Positions 6,319-13,463 of a DNA stretch of 13,463 nucleotides are shown piece after piece; within the stretch, counting starts at the first letter, position 1; each line of letters starts with the position of its first letter. Source of the DNA: Deltaproteobacteria bacterium (GTDB taxonomy: Bacteria; Desulfobacterota; Binatia; UBA9968); contig JAHFAP010000036.1 of NCBI GenBank assembly GCA_023250495.1, forward strand, positions 1 through 13,463, read 5' to 3'. The translations under genes were made by a program, and so were the position numbers. The notes beneath the pieces were generated by a model. That model worked only from the letters and a program-made list of their open reading frames with translations. It searched no databases and was not told the origin of the DNA.

Positions 6319-8013
6319 CTAGTCCGCCCTTTTCACCTGCTTGACCGAGCCGCCGAAGATCCGCAGCGCCTCCTCCACCACCACATCGTTTCCTTCAGTC
6401 TTCCCAGACCTGACTGTATTGGCCGGACTCCCCGCTTCCCCCTGATCTCTCTCATTTCTCGAGCTGATAGGAACAACCGCTACGGCCACTTCCCTGGAAA
6501 AGAATCGTTGAGCGAAGCCTTTTAACAGCGACAAGTTTTCAGGGTCCTGAAGAGAGCTCAGATGGAACTTCTCTTCCACGCCGATCTTCAACTGACCCGG
6601 GGCAATCTCCAAAGGTCGAGACCGCTCGAGATGGGAGGCCAACACCTTCTTTTCCTTCATAACGAAGACAACAAATTTCTGCCAAATTCCCTCCTCATCG
6701 TCCTCCGCACTGGACTTCGAGGGAGCAACTTCGCTCGCTGACTCCGGATACACGCGCCTTTGCTCAGGAGGAGGCAGCGGTATTTGACTTCCTTGCCCCG
6801 ACAGCTTTTTTTCCAATGCCTCCAGCCGCTCGAGAAGCTGGTCGACTGGAAGAGTCCCCGGAAGAGTCGCCAGCCGGATCAACGCGGCCTCCAGGGCAAA
6901 GCGCGGGTAGGACGAGCGCGCCACCTCCTCATCTCCCTCAGCCATAAACCTAAAATAGTCCAGCAAAGCATCCGCGGAGAGATCCGCCGCCTGCTGCCGC
7001 AGATCTTTAATCTCCTGGTCGGGCAGATCCAAAAGTTGGGCAAAAAGTCCTGGAGCCGCCTCGCCCTCATCGCCCTGCCTTCTCTGTTCCTTCGCCAGCC
7101 GAGCCACCAAGAGATTGCGAAAATGCTCCACCAGCTCCCTGGACAGGCGGGTGACGTCCCTGCCCTGATTCACGACTTGAGCAATGAGCTCGACACATTT
7201 ATTTGCATCGCCCTGAATCACCGCCCCGGAGAGATCATACAGCACTCGGCGCTCCGTAACGCCCAGAACATCTTCCACCAGACGCTCGTCGATCGCCGGC
7301 CTGCTCTCTTCCGTGCCCGCCCCCGGAGCCGCGTAAGAGAGGATTTGCTCGAGCAGCGACTGCGCGTCCCTCATGCTGCCTTCCGCTTCGCGCGCCACGA
7401 GCAGAAGCGCGCCGTCGGTGATGCGAAGAGATTCCTTCTGCGCAATCTCGCCCAGCCGCTGGACGATCTCGCGCGTCAAGATGCGGCGGAAATCAAACCG
7501 TTGGCAGCGTGAAAGGATGGTCTCGGGAAGACGATGAGGCTCGGTGGTGGCCAGAATGAACTTCACGAACGGAGGCGGCTCCTCGAGCGTCTTCAGCAGC
7601 GCGTTAAATGCATCTCGGGTGATCTGGTGCACCTCATCGATGATGTAGATCTTGAATCGGCTCTTGGCCGGCTGGTAGCGGGAGTTCTCGATGATCTGCC
7701 GGACCTCGTCAATGCCACGGTTCGACGCCCCATCGATCTCGTAAACGTCGATCGAGTTCCCCCCGCGGATCTCGGTGCACGAGGTGCATTCGCCGCAGGG
7801 ATCCGGCGTCGATCTTTTTTCGCAGTTCAGCGCCTTGGCCAGGATGCGTGCCGCGGTAGTCTTGCCCACGCCGCGGACGCCCGTGAATAGGTAAGCGTGG
7901 GCGATCCTGCCGGCGGCGATGGCGTTGCGCAGAACCCGCGTGACGTGGCCCTGGCCAACGATGTCCTCAAACCGTTGCGGCCGCCATTTCCGGGCTAGTA
8001 CTACGTAAGACAT
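6319..8013 (-). CDS. dnaX: DNA polymerase III subunits tau (full length) and gamma (frameshift product)
   Basis: This 564-residue clamp-loader ATPase has Walker A GVRGVGKT (45-52), a four-cysteine zinc site (Cys64, 73, 76, 79), Walker B IYIIDEVH (122-129), the sensor-1 region LATTEP (154-159) and the SRC arginine-finger motif (168-170). The collar domain III reaches to about 375, followed by a proline- and charge-rich linker and a C-terminal tau domain (about 450-564). I start at MSYVVLARKWRPQ (8013), the family-typical N-terminus; the 21 codons upstream that stay open fall in a repeat-rich leader. No strong Shine-Dalgarno is visible. At codons 401-403 a perfect A_AAA_AAG slippery heptamer predicts a -1 shift and a 416-residue gamma form. 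It heads the dnaX-ybaB-recR-lipoprotein operon. Confidence 0.95.
   Translation of the reverse strand: MSYVVLARKWRPQRFEDIVGQGHVTRVLRNAIAAGRIAHAYLFTGVRGVGKTTAARILAKALNCEKRSTPDPCGECTSCTEIRGGNSIDVYEIDGASNRGIDEVRQIIENSRYQPAKSRFKIYIIDEVHQITRDAFNALLKTLEEPPPFVKFILATTEPHRLPETILSRCQRFDFRRILTREIVQRLGEIAQKESLRITDGALLLVAREAEGSMRDAQSLLEQILSYAAPGAGTEESRPAIDERLVEDVLGVTERRVLYDLSGAVIQGDANKCVELIAQVVNQGRDVTRLSRELVEHFRNLLVARLAKEQRRQGDEGEAAPGLFAQLLDLPDQEIKDLRQQAADLSADALLDYFRFMAEGDEEVARSSYPRFALEAALIRLATLPGTLPVDQLLERLEALEKKLSGQGSQIPLPPPEQRRVYPESASEVAPSKSSAEDDEEGIWQKFVVFVMKEKKVLASHLERSRPLEIAPGQLKIGVEEKFHLSSLQDPENLSLLKGFAQRFFSREVAVAVVPISSRNERDQGEAGSPANTVRSGKTEGNDVVVEEALRIFGGSVKQVKRAD
6764..6824 (-). promoter_or_regulatory. 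Programmed -1 ribosomal frameshift site in dnaX
   Basis: In the dnaX reading frame, codons 401-403 are GAA AAA AAG, giving A_AAA_AAG at 6811-6805, the same heptamer in the same phase as in E. coli dnaX. After a -1 slip the new frame adds 13 residues (AVGARKSNTAASS) and stops at TGA 6766-6764, giving 416 residues against 431 for E. coli gamma. A Shine-Dalgarno-like GGAGG lies 7 bases upstream of the heptamer. A downstream GGCA/TGCC pairing could be a weak stem. Use of the site is inferred from sequence. Confidence 0.75.
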
Positions 8014-8019
8014 AGCAAA

Positions 8020-8107
8020 GTGAGTAGTGAGCCGTGAGTAGTGAGGAGTTGAACAGCAAGCGCATCCAAGACCCATCTGCTCACTGTCTCACTCCTCACC
8101 ATCTCAC
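8020..8107. repeat. GTGAG repeat and imperfect inverted repeat in the dnaX leader
   Basis: GTGAGTAGTGAG is directly repeated at 8020-8031 and 8034-8045 (14-base period). The segment GTGAGTAGTGAGGAGT (8034-8049) is nearly the reverse complement of 8091-8107, so the dnaX leader RNA could form a long stem with a roughly 41-base loop. It fills most of the gap between the SRP RNA gene and dnaX and abuts the dnaX start. It looks like a dispersed intergenic repeat, and could also act as the SRP RNA terminator, though no U-tract is present. Confidence 0.6.
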
Positions 8108-8126
8108 TGACATCTATCGGATGCCC

Positions 8127-8240
8127 ATTGCTGACAGCCAGGCTTCCCTGTGGCACAGGGGAAAATCCGCTACCGCTGCTTCCTTCCGGACCTGACGGGG
8201 TTTGCGGGTCCGCCTTGCACAGGACCCGACTATCAGCAAT
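8127..8240 (-). ncRNA. ffs: Signal recognition particle RNA (4.5S type)
   Basis: The minus strand carries the nearly invariant SRP domain IV: GTCAGGTCCGGAAGG followed by AAGCAGC (8175-8196), with the GGAA tetraloop and asymmetric internal loop that bind Ffh. The RNA folds as one long hairpin. The terminal arms ATTGCTGATAG (8240-8230) and CTGTCAGCAAT (8137-8127) pair over 11 bases with one G-U, and CCTGTG/CACAGG forms a further helix. The ends defined by that stem give 114 bases, the size of the E. coli RNA; there is no Alu domain. True ends may differ by a few bases. The SRP brings ribosomes making membrane proteins to FtsY at the membrane. It lies upstream of dnaX, a common order in bacteria. 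Upstream bases 8241-8392 must hold its promoter, but I see no convincing -10/-35. Confidence 0.95.
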
Positions 8241-8392
8241 CGACATCCAGTCAAATCGACGAGACACTCACAGACTACGACGAGCCATTAGAAGAATCAA
8301 GACAAAACCCGCAAAGTCCTTTAACGTTTTTTTTACGCCTTCAGACCAGCTTTTAATTAGGCCATCGCTTCTTCGCTTGCTATCGTGGTGGT

Positions 8393-8956
8393 GTGAAAAC
8401 GGACAATCTGTTGTCTTCAAAGCAGCAAATGTCTTTAGCGCCACTGCCTTCTATGATTGGTATTCGGCGGATAGTCCATCCGACCGATCTTTCCTCTGCG
8501 TCTCAAGGCGCCCTGACTTGGGCTATCGATATCGCCAAACAGAACCAGGCCGAGTTGCTGCTGATTCATGTTCTACTGCCTCCTACACCAATATACGAGG
8601 TAGAATCGGCTCTCCGCCCCCAAGCGGAATCGACAATGTCGGCCTTGGCAAACGAAGCAAAGCAAAAAAGAGTGAGCGTCAAAAGGCTGTTCCTTAAGGG
8701 GACAACCTCCGTAGATAAGCAAATCGTTCGGTCGGCAAGGATTTTGGGGGCGGACCTGATCATTATGGGAACGCATGGACGCACTGGCGTCTCCAGGCTT
8801 CTCACAGGAAGCGTGGCTTCGAGAGTCATCGCTCGCGCTCACTGTCCGGTACTGGTTGTTCGTGGCCGATCCGTAAAAGCAACTGCTTCACAACGAACTC
8901 GATCCCTGCAGAAAGTTTCGATGCTTATGCCTCAGCGGGAGAAAGACTCCGGCTGA
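8393..8956 (+). CDS. Universal stress protein (UspA family, ATP-binding type)
   Basis: This is a 187-residue protein with one USP domain (about 23-158). The core begins IRRIVHPTDLSSAS with Asp32 at the nucleotide site. The ATP-binding motif G-x2-G-x9-G-S is intact (Gly126, Gly129, Gly139, Ser140 in GTHGRTGVSRLLTGS), and the final strand is CPVLVVRG (151-158). A 29-residue tail with no recognised motif follows. The frame opens at a GTG (8393); ATGs at 8429 and 8453 are alternative starts, and the last would remove residues that look non-conserved. It is the first gene of the potassium cassette, 36 bases before the permease. In KdpD a USP domain is part of the sensor; here the downstream KdpD-like kinase lacks it, so this protein may supply the function in trans. 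That is inference. Confidence 0.88.
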   Translation: MKTDNLLSSKQQMSLAPLPSMIGIRRIVHPTDLSSASQGALTWAIDIAKQNQAELLLIHVLLPPTPIYEVESALRPQAESTMSALANEAKQKRVSVKRLFLKGTTSVDKQIVRSARILGADLIIMGTHGRTGVSRLLTGSVASRVIARAHCPVLVVRGRSVKATASQRTRSLQKVSMLMPQREKDSG

Positions 8957-8992
8957 CCCTAGACCGCGCTCAATCGAAGAGAGCAAGTTAGG

Positions 8993-10990
8993 ATGAGCGA
9001 GAAAAATAGGGGGAACTCTTCCCTTAAGGATATTTTTTTTGGAAAGCCCAAGGACCCTTTGGATCCGGCGGTCTTCCACCGGGTCTCGCTGGCCGCCTTC
9101 CTCGCCTGGGTCGGCCTGGGATCAGACGGACTCTCGTCGTCTGCCTACGGCCCTGAGGAGGCGTTCCGCGCCCTGGGCGACCAGCATTACGTCGCAGTCG
9201 GCCTCCTGGTCGCCACCACTTTTACTATCTTCGTCATCGCCTACGCCTATTCGCGCATCATCGAGCACTTCCCGTTCGGCGGCGGCGGCTACATCGTAGC
9301 GACCAAGTTGCTCGGCTCCAGCTTTGGTGTCGTGTCTGGCTCGGCATTGGTCGTCGATTACGTCCTCACCATCTCGGTCTCGATCGCTGCCGCCGCTGAC
9401 GCCATCTTCAGCTTCCTCCCGCACGACTGGCATCTCTGGAAGCTGGCCGTCGAATTCGTCGTCATCGCTCTGTTCATGATGATGAATCTGCGCGGCGTAA
9501 AGGAATCGGTCGCGGCGATAGCGCCGATCTTCCTCCTTTTCATCGTCACCCATGCCGTTGTTATCCTCGGCACCATCGCGCTCTATGCCGGGGCGATACC
9601 GGCGGTAGCGCAGGAAGTCCGCGTCGGCTTCCAAAACGGCGTAGCCACGCTCGGTCTAGGCGGCCTCGCGGCGCTCTTCCTGCATGCGTATACGCGGGGT
9701 GCCGGTACCTACACGGGCATCGAGGCGGTCTCGAATGGGCTGCAAATTATGCGCGAGCCCACGGTGGAGACCGGTAAGAAAACGATGCTCTATATGGCGA
9801 CGTCGCTCGCTGCCACCGCTGGCGGCATCCTTATCTGCTACCTGCTTATCCACGCCGTACCTGCAGAGGGCAAGACGATGAACGCGGTCTTGGTGGAGCG
9901 TTTCGCCAGCAGCTTTAGCTGGGCAGGGCTACCGCTCGGTCACTGGTTGACTATCGTCACCTTGGCCAGCGAGGGCGCCATTCTCTTCATCGCCGCGCAG
10001 ACGGGCTTGATCGACGGCCCGCGCGTCATGGCGAACATGGCGGCAGACTCCTGGCTGCCACACCGCTTCGCGCACCTCTCGGAGCGTCTCACGGTACAAA
10101 ACGGCGTCATACTGATCTCGGTCGCCGCAGGGCTGACACTCCTCTACACACGCGGAGAAACCACCACCCTGGTGCTGATGTACTCGATCAACGTCTTTCT
10201 CACCTTCTCGCTTTCGGAGTCAGGCATGGTGCGGTACTGGATTCGCCACCGGCGAGACTACCCGGACTGGTGGCGCCACATCACCATCCACATCATAGGG
10301 CTTGTCCTCTGCGTCTCCATCCTTCTGGTAATGGTCTTCGAGAAGTTTAGCGAGGGCGGCTGGGTCACCATGGTGATCACAACCGGTTTCATTCTTCTCT
10401 GCTATACAGTCCGCTTCCATTATGATCAGGTGCGGGGTGCGCTGAAGAGGCTCGACGAAACCCTGATGAATATTCCTTTTCAGCCGGATCTGAATCCAGT
10501 GCCGCCTAAAAGGCCAGATGCCCTCACTGCAGTCCTCATCGTAAGGGCCTTTGAGGGCATTGCGATTCACTCCCTCCTTAACGTCCAGCGGCTTTTCCCG
10601 AACGAATTCAAAAATGTTGTCTTCGTCTCGGTTGGGGTCATCGACTCGGGTCAATTTAAAGGGCTTAGGGAGATCGAGAATTTACGCAGGTCCAAAGAGA
10701 AAGATCTTAAGAGTTTAGTCGAGTTTGCAAACGCTCTGGGCTGGTATGCGGAGTCCCGCTGCTCTCTGGGAGTCGATCTCATCGCAGAATTGGAGACGCT
10801 CTGTAAGTCTGTAGCGCGGGATTTCCCAAAGTCGGTATTTTTTGCCGGCAAGTTGGTTTTTGCCAAAGAGTCCTTTCTTAGTCGCCTGCTTCACAACCAG
10901 ACCCCTTTTGCTTTGCAACGGAGGCTCCAGATCAATGGCCTAGACATGATGATTCTGCCCATCCGTGTTTTCATTTCCTCGAAGCCCTAG
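8993..10990 (+). CDS. APC-superfamily permease, KimA-like potassium transporter
   Basis: This 665-residue inner-membrane protein has about 12 hydrophobic segments (about 32-475) and a cytosolic C-terminal domain (about 505-665) with USP-like strand patterns (LTAVLIVRAFEG, NVVFVSVGVID). The N-terminal motif SDGLSSSAYGPEE (44-56) is characteristic of the KimA group, proton-coupled potassium importers. Asp45 and Tyr52 have the same spacing as an Asp/Tyr pair that I recall from the KimA ion site. FPFGGGGY (94-101) marks another conserved loop. It is therefore more likely an ion carrier than an amino-acid permease, although the superfamily as a whole is mostly amino-acid carriers. The neighbouring KdpD/KdpE-like pair supports potassium. 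The ATG at 8993 has only a short AGG upstream. In the family the C-terminal domain is linked to c-di-AMP control; that is not visible here. Confidence 0.82.
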   Translation: MSEKNRGNSSLKDIFFGKPKDPLDPAVFHRVSLAAFLAWVGLGSDGLSSSAYGPEEAFRALGDQHYVAVGLLVATTFTIFVIAYAYSRIIEHFPFGGGGYIVATKLLGSSFGVVSGSALVVDYVLTISVSIAAAADAIFSFLPHDWHLWKLAVEFVVIALFMMMNLRGVKESVAAIAPIFLLFIVTHAVVILGTIALYAGAIPAVAQEVRVGFQNGVATLGLGGLAALFLHAYTRGAGTYTGIEAVSNGLQIMREPTVETGKKTMLYMATSLAATAGGILICYLLIHAVPAEGKTMNAVLVERFASSFSWAGLPLGHWLTIVTLASEGAILFIAAQTGLIDGPRVMANMAADSWLPHRFAHLSERLTVQNGVILISVAAGLTLLYTRGETTTLVLMYSINVFLTFSLSESGMVRYWIRHRRDYPDWWRHITIHIIGLVLCVSILLVMVFEKFSEGGWVTMVITTGFILLCYTVRFHYDQVRGALKRLDETLMNIPFQPDLNPVPPKRPDALTAVLIVRAFEGIAIHSLLNVQRLFPNEFKNVVFVSVGVIDSGQFKGLREIENLRRSKEKDLKSLVEFANALGWYAESRCSLGVDLIAELETLCKSVARDFPKSVFFAGKLVFAKESFLSRLLHNQTPFALQRRLQINGLDMMILPIRVFISSKP

Positions 10991-11037
10991 AGAGGTCTGC
11001 GAAACAGATCCTCTTAGCAGCCCCAAGTGCGAGGGGC
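10991..11037 (+). promoter_or_regulatory. Two successive hairpins between permease and kinase genes
   Basis: AGAGGTCTG (10991-10999) pairs with CAGATCCTCT (11005-11014) around CGAAA with one bulge. GCCCC (11020-11024) pairs with GGGGC (11033-11037), followed by TTTAATTT. They begin immediately after the permease stop and end about 40 bases before the kinase ATG (11078). They could be a partial terminator/attenuator or a processing site that sets less kinase than transporter. Evidence is structural only. Confidence 0.4.
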
Positions 11038-11077
11038 GTAGTTTAATTTGCCCTCGGATTAGAGTAAAAATGGTTCG

Positions 11078-12673
11078 ATGACCGACCACCCACGGGCAAA
11101 CGCCGAGGCTTTGCTGACGGAATTGCGTAATGAAACTCAACGGGACCAGCCCGCTGAAAAATTTACTAGGACCCCTGCGCCCATCAATGAGTTTTTCATA
11201 GCAGGCATTCTGGCCGCGCTGGTTACGGTTGTCTCCTTTCTCATCAAGCCTTTCACGGGGTACTTGCCTATAGCACTACTTTATCTGCTTTTGGTGGTCG
11301 CGGTGGGTTTAAAGCTCAGGAGGGGTCCTGTGCTCACGCTAGCTGCACTTAGTGCGCTGCTCTGGAATTTCCTCTTTATTCCACCTCACTTCACCTTCTA
11401 CATCGATAAGCTTGAGGATGCCATGATGTTTGCCATGTTTTTTGTTGTCGCGATGGCCATGGGCCACCTCACCAGCCGGTTGCGCCTAAGTGAGATCGCC
11501 GAACGGCGTCGCGAACGACGGACCGCTGCCCTGCATGAGTTGGCGCACCAGGCCGCTTTCGCTACAGACTTCGATACGGGTCTCCGGGCCGCGGTCCGTC
11601 TGATTGAATCCATTTTTGCGGCTCAGGCGGCGCTTCTCCTCCGCCAGACGGACCATACGCTCTCCGAGGTAACACACCCAGCCAGCTCGTTTGCTCTTTC
11701 CAAGAAAGAGAACGGCGTCGCTGCCTGGGCCTTCAACCGTCGCATGCCCGCGGGAAAGTTCACAGATACGCTGCCGGATTCAGAAGCTCTCCATCTGCCT
11801 TTGCAGGGGCGTACAGCCATTATGGGTGTGCTCTCCATCCGCCCTCCTGCAGGTCGGTTGTTTGACCTGAGTGAAAGGGAGCTGCTCGACGCCTTTGCGG
11901 TGCTGATCGGTTTAATTCTTGAAAAAGAGCACATCATTGAAGCCTTCAAGCACGCCGAGGTTCTTGAAGCTTCCGAGCGGCTGCGCCGCGCGCTCCTGGA
12001 CAGCGTTTCGCATGAATTGAAAACTCCTTTGTCTGCGGTCCAGGCAGGCATCGCTGCTTTAAGTAAGCAGATCGGTACAGACGAAGAAAGACGCGCTACG
12101 CTCCGAGAGGTTCAATCCGCTGTGCAACGTTTGCACCGGGTCATTAACAACCTGCTGGACATGACGCGTATTGAGGCCGGCGTCATTCAACCCAAGGTGG
12201 ATTGGTGCGATATCGGAGACCTCATACAATCGGCAATCAGTTTAGCTGGTGACGCAATCGCCGATCATCGCATCGTTGTCGACGCGGATGAAACCCTTCC
12301 CATGGTAAAGCTTGACCAAGCCCTCATCGAGCAGTGTCTCTGCAATTTTCTTCTGAATGCCGTCGCTTGGAGCAAACCGGGCACGAACATCACTGTTCGT
12401 GCGGTTCTCAAGGGAGATGAACTTGCTCTTTCAGTTCTTGATGAGGGGCCGGGTCTTAGTAATTCAGATTTGGCTCATATCTTTGAAAAGTTCTATCGCG
12501 CGTCCGATGCCCGTCCGGGCGGCACGGGTCTGGGACTTTCGATTGTCGACGGCTTTGTGCGCGCGCACGGCGGCACCGTGCGAGCAGCCAACCGCGAGAC
12601 CGGCGGCGCCGAATTTGCGTTGACGATTCCAGTCGAAACCATGCGGGCAGACATAATGGAGGACTTAGCTTGA
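11078..12673 (+). CDS. KdpD-like sensor histidine kinase lacking the KdpD/USP input domains
   Basis: This 531-residue membrane kinase is shorter than KdpD (about 890). Order: a soluble tail (1-38), the four-helix DUF4118 membrane unit of KdpD (about 39-130), a linker with a basic stretch and GAF-like domain (about 150-285), HisKA with phospho-acceptor His312 in SVSHELKTPLS, then HATPase with N-box (FLLNAV), G1 (DEGPGLS), F-box (FEKFYR) and G2 (GGTGLGLSIV). All catalytic motifs are intact. The roughly 350-residue KdpD sensor plus USP half is absent, yet the tail (RANAEALLTELRNETQRDQ) resembles the first residues of full KdpD, suggesting an internal deletion. It should phosphorylate the regulator encoded next, whose TTG start overlaps this stop by 4 bases. 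The upstream potassium permease is the likely target. The ATG at 11070 is followed at once by a stop and is rejected. Confidence 0.88.
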   Translation: MTDHPRANAEALLTELRNETQRDQPAEKFTRTPAPINEFFIAGILAALVTVVSFLIKPFTGYLPIALLYLLLVVAVGLKLRRGPVLTLAALSALLWNFLFIPPHFTFYIDKLEDAMMFAMFFVVAMAMGHLTSRLRLSEIAERRRERRTAALHELAHQAAFATDFDTGLRAAVRLIESIFAAQAALLLRQTDHTLSEVTHPASSFALSKKENGVAAWAFNRRMPAGKFTDTLPDSEALHLPLQGRTAIMGVLSIRPPAGRLFDLSERELLDAFAVLIGLILEKEHIIEAFKHAEVLEASERLRRALLDSVSHELKTPLSAVQAGIAALSKQIGTDEERRATLREVQSAVQRLHRVINNLLDMTRIEAGVIQPKVDWCDIGDLIQSAISLAGDAIADHRIVVDADETLPMVKLDQALIEQCLCNFLLNAVAWSKPGTNITVRAVLKGDELALSVLDEGPGLSNSDLAHIFEKFYRASDARPGGTGLGLSIVDGFVRAHGGTVRAANRETGGAEFALTIPVETMRADIMEDLA

Positions 12674-13368
12674 GCGACAAATCCACAGCTCTCATCATCG
12701 ATGACGAAATACAAATTCGCAGACTGCTGCGTGTCGTTCTGGAGGCGGAAGACTACCGGGTGCTCGAAGCCGAAAGCGGTCAACAGGGACTGTCAGATGT
12801 GGCGCTGCGGAGACCCGACGTCGTGCTCCTTGATCTCGGCTTGCCGGACATGGATGGACTGGTCGTCCTTCAGCGGCTGCGGGAATGGAGTCGCGTGCCC
12901 GTGTTGATTCTTTCTGTGAGGGATGGTCCCGACGATAAGGTCTCCGCACTAGACGCGGGGGCCGATGACTATGTTACCAAACCGTTCGATTCGTCTGAGC
13001 TTCTCGCCCGCTTGCGCGCCATTCACCGACGGGCTCCCCTTGGCACCGAAGATCCCTATTTTCAGGCCGGGCACCTCGCCATTGACTTCAACACCCGTTC
13101 CGTGACCGCGAACGGCCGCGAGGTGAAACTTACCGCCACCGAATATGCCCTCCTCAAAGTATTGGCGCAGCACGCGGGTAAAGTCGTCACGCACAAACAG
13201 ATCTTGCGAGAAGTCTGGGGGCCAAACGCTGAAACCCAGTCTCAATACCTGCGCGTCTACATGGCGCATCTACGCAGGAAAATCGAGATCCCTGATACAG
13301 CAGAGAAGCTCCTGAGGACCGAAAGTGGGATCGGCTATCGGCTGGTCCTACCTTCAAGCAGCCGATGA
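12670..13368 (+). CDS. KdpE-like OmpR-family response regulator
   Basis: This 232-residue protein has a receiver domain (about 5-117) with acidic pair Asp11/Asp12, phospho-acceptor Asp55 (LLDLGLPDMDG), Ser82 and Lys104 (YVTKPF). A winged-helix DNA-binding domain follows (about 130-230) with LTATEYALLKVL and the recognition-helix region SQYLRVYMAHLRRKIE, as in KdpE. It starts at a TTG (12670) overlapping the kinase stop (TTGA), behind a good GGAGG, so the two are translationally coupled. It probably activates the usp-permease genes upstream, though no target site could be recognised. The stop is only 2 bases from the 3' end of the opposing tRNA-Ser gene. Confidence 0.92.
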   Translation: MSDKSTALIIDDEIQIRRLLRVVLEAEDYRVLEAESGQQGLSDVALRRPDVVLLDLGLPDMDGLVVLQRLREWSRVPVLILSVRDGPDDKVSALDAGADDYVTKPFDSSELLARLRAIHRRAPLGTEDPYFQAGHLAIDFNTRSVTANGREVKLTATEYALLKVLAQHAGKVVTHKQILREVWGPNAETQSQYLRVYMAHLRRKIEIPDTAEKLLRTESGIGYRLVLPSSSR

Positions 13369-13370
13369 TC

Positions 13371-13463
<93 letters not shown>

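Noticed and set aside
6760..7512. 250-codon open frame on plus, antisense to dnaX
   Set aside because: dnaX has full catalytic motifs on minus; the antisense product shows no domain and no ribosome-binding site.
8241..8392. Attachment-site copy of the tRNA-Ser 3' end
   Set aside because: Looked for a repeat of the T-arm and acceptor sequence at the far side of the cassette and found none; only a T8 run (8327-8334) stands out, without a hairpin.
8957..8992. c-di-AMP riboswitch before the KimA-like gene
   Set aside because: KimA genes in Firmicutes can have one, but this gap is 36 bases, far too short, and the leader of the first cassette gene shows no such motif.
9122..9634. 170-codon open frame on minus, antisense to the permease
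   Set aside because: Asp/Arg-rich shadow of transmembrane coding sequence.

Overview
The window looks like chromosome of a Gram-negative bacterium of moderately high GC. A lipoprotein with a BamE/SmpA-like fold, a bacterial 4.5S-type SRP RNA and the dnaX-ybaB-recR block are all present. Codon use, intergenic repeats and gene neighbours suggest a soil or sediment lineage near the deltaproteobacteria or related uncultured phyla. That placement is a guess; nothing here fixes the taxon.

Layout, left to right. (1) 1-30: the first ten codons of an IS110-family transposase run off the left edge (minus strand), preceded by a REP-like hairpin and a non-coding end. (2) 236-508: an orphan ribbon-helix-helix antitoxin-type repressor (minus) with its own promoter and a palindrome over the -10. 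(3) 700-3035: the best-supported special pathway, a tight two-gene operon coding for a SenA-type EgtB-like selenoneine synthase and a SenB-type selenosugar synthase. SenC (selenophosphate synthetase) is absent from the window. (4) 3085-3130: a long GC-rich hairpin between convergent genes, then an AmpG-like MFS permease (minus). A thioredoxin-type arsenate reductase (plus) is divergent from the permease. (5) 4986-8240, all minus: SRP RNA, dnaX, ybaB, recR and a small lipoprotein, an information-processing block with conserved order. dnaX carries a textbook A_AAA_AAG slippery site predicted to give a short gamma-like product. (6) 8393-13368, all plus: universal stress protein, KimA-like APC potassium permease, a KdpD-like histidine kinase without the KdpD/USP sensor half, and a KdpE-like regulator. 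This reads as a self-contained potassium-uptake and sensing cassette. (7) 13371-13463: a complete tRNA-Ser(GGA) on minus, ending the window.

How it fits together. SenB is expected to make a selenosugar from selenophosphate and a UDP-sugar. SenA is expected to join it to trimethylhistidine (hercynine), giving selenoneine after C-Se cleavage. The potassium cassette pairs a transporter with a two-component system whose usual stress-sensor domain is missing from the kinase, and a free-standing USP protein is encoded two genes upstream. In many bacteria tRNA-Ser, SRP RNA, dnaX, ybaB and recR lie close together; here the 5-kb potassium cassette sits exactly between tRNA-Ser and the SRP RNA gene, on the opposite strand, which suggests a later insertion.

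No intergenic stretch exceeds 300 bases. No CRISPR array, integrase or prophage gene was seen.
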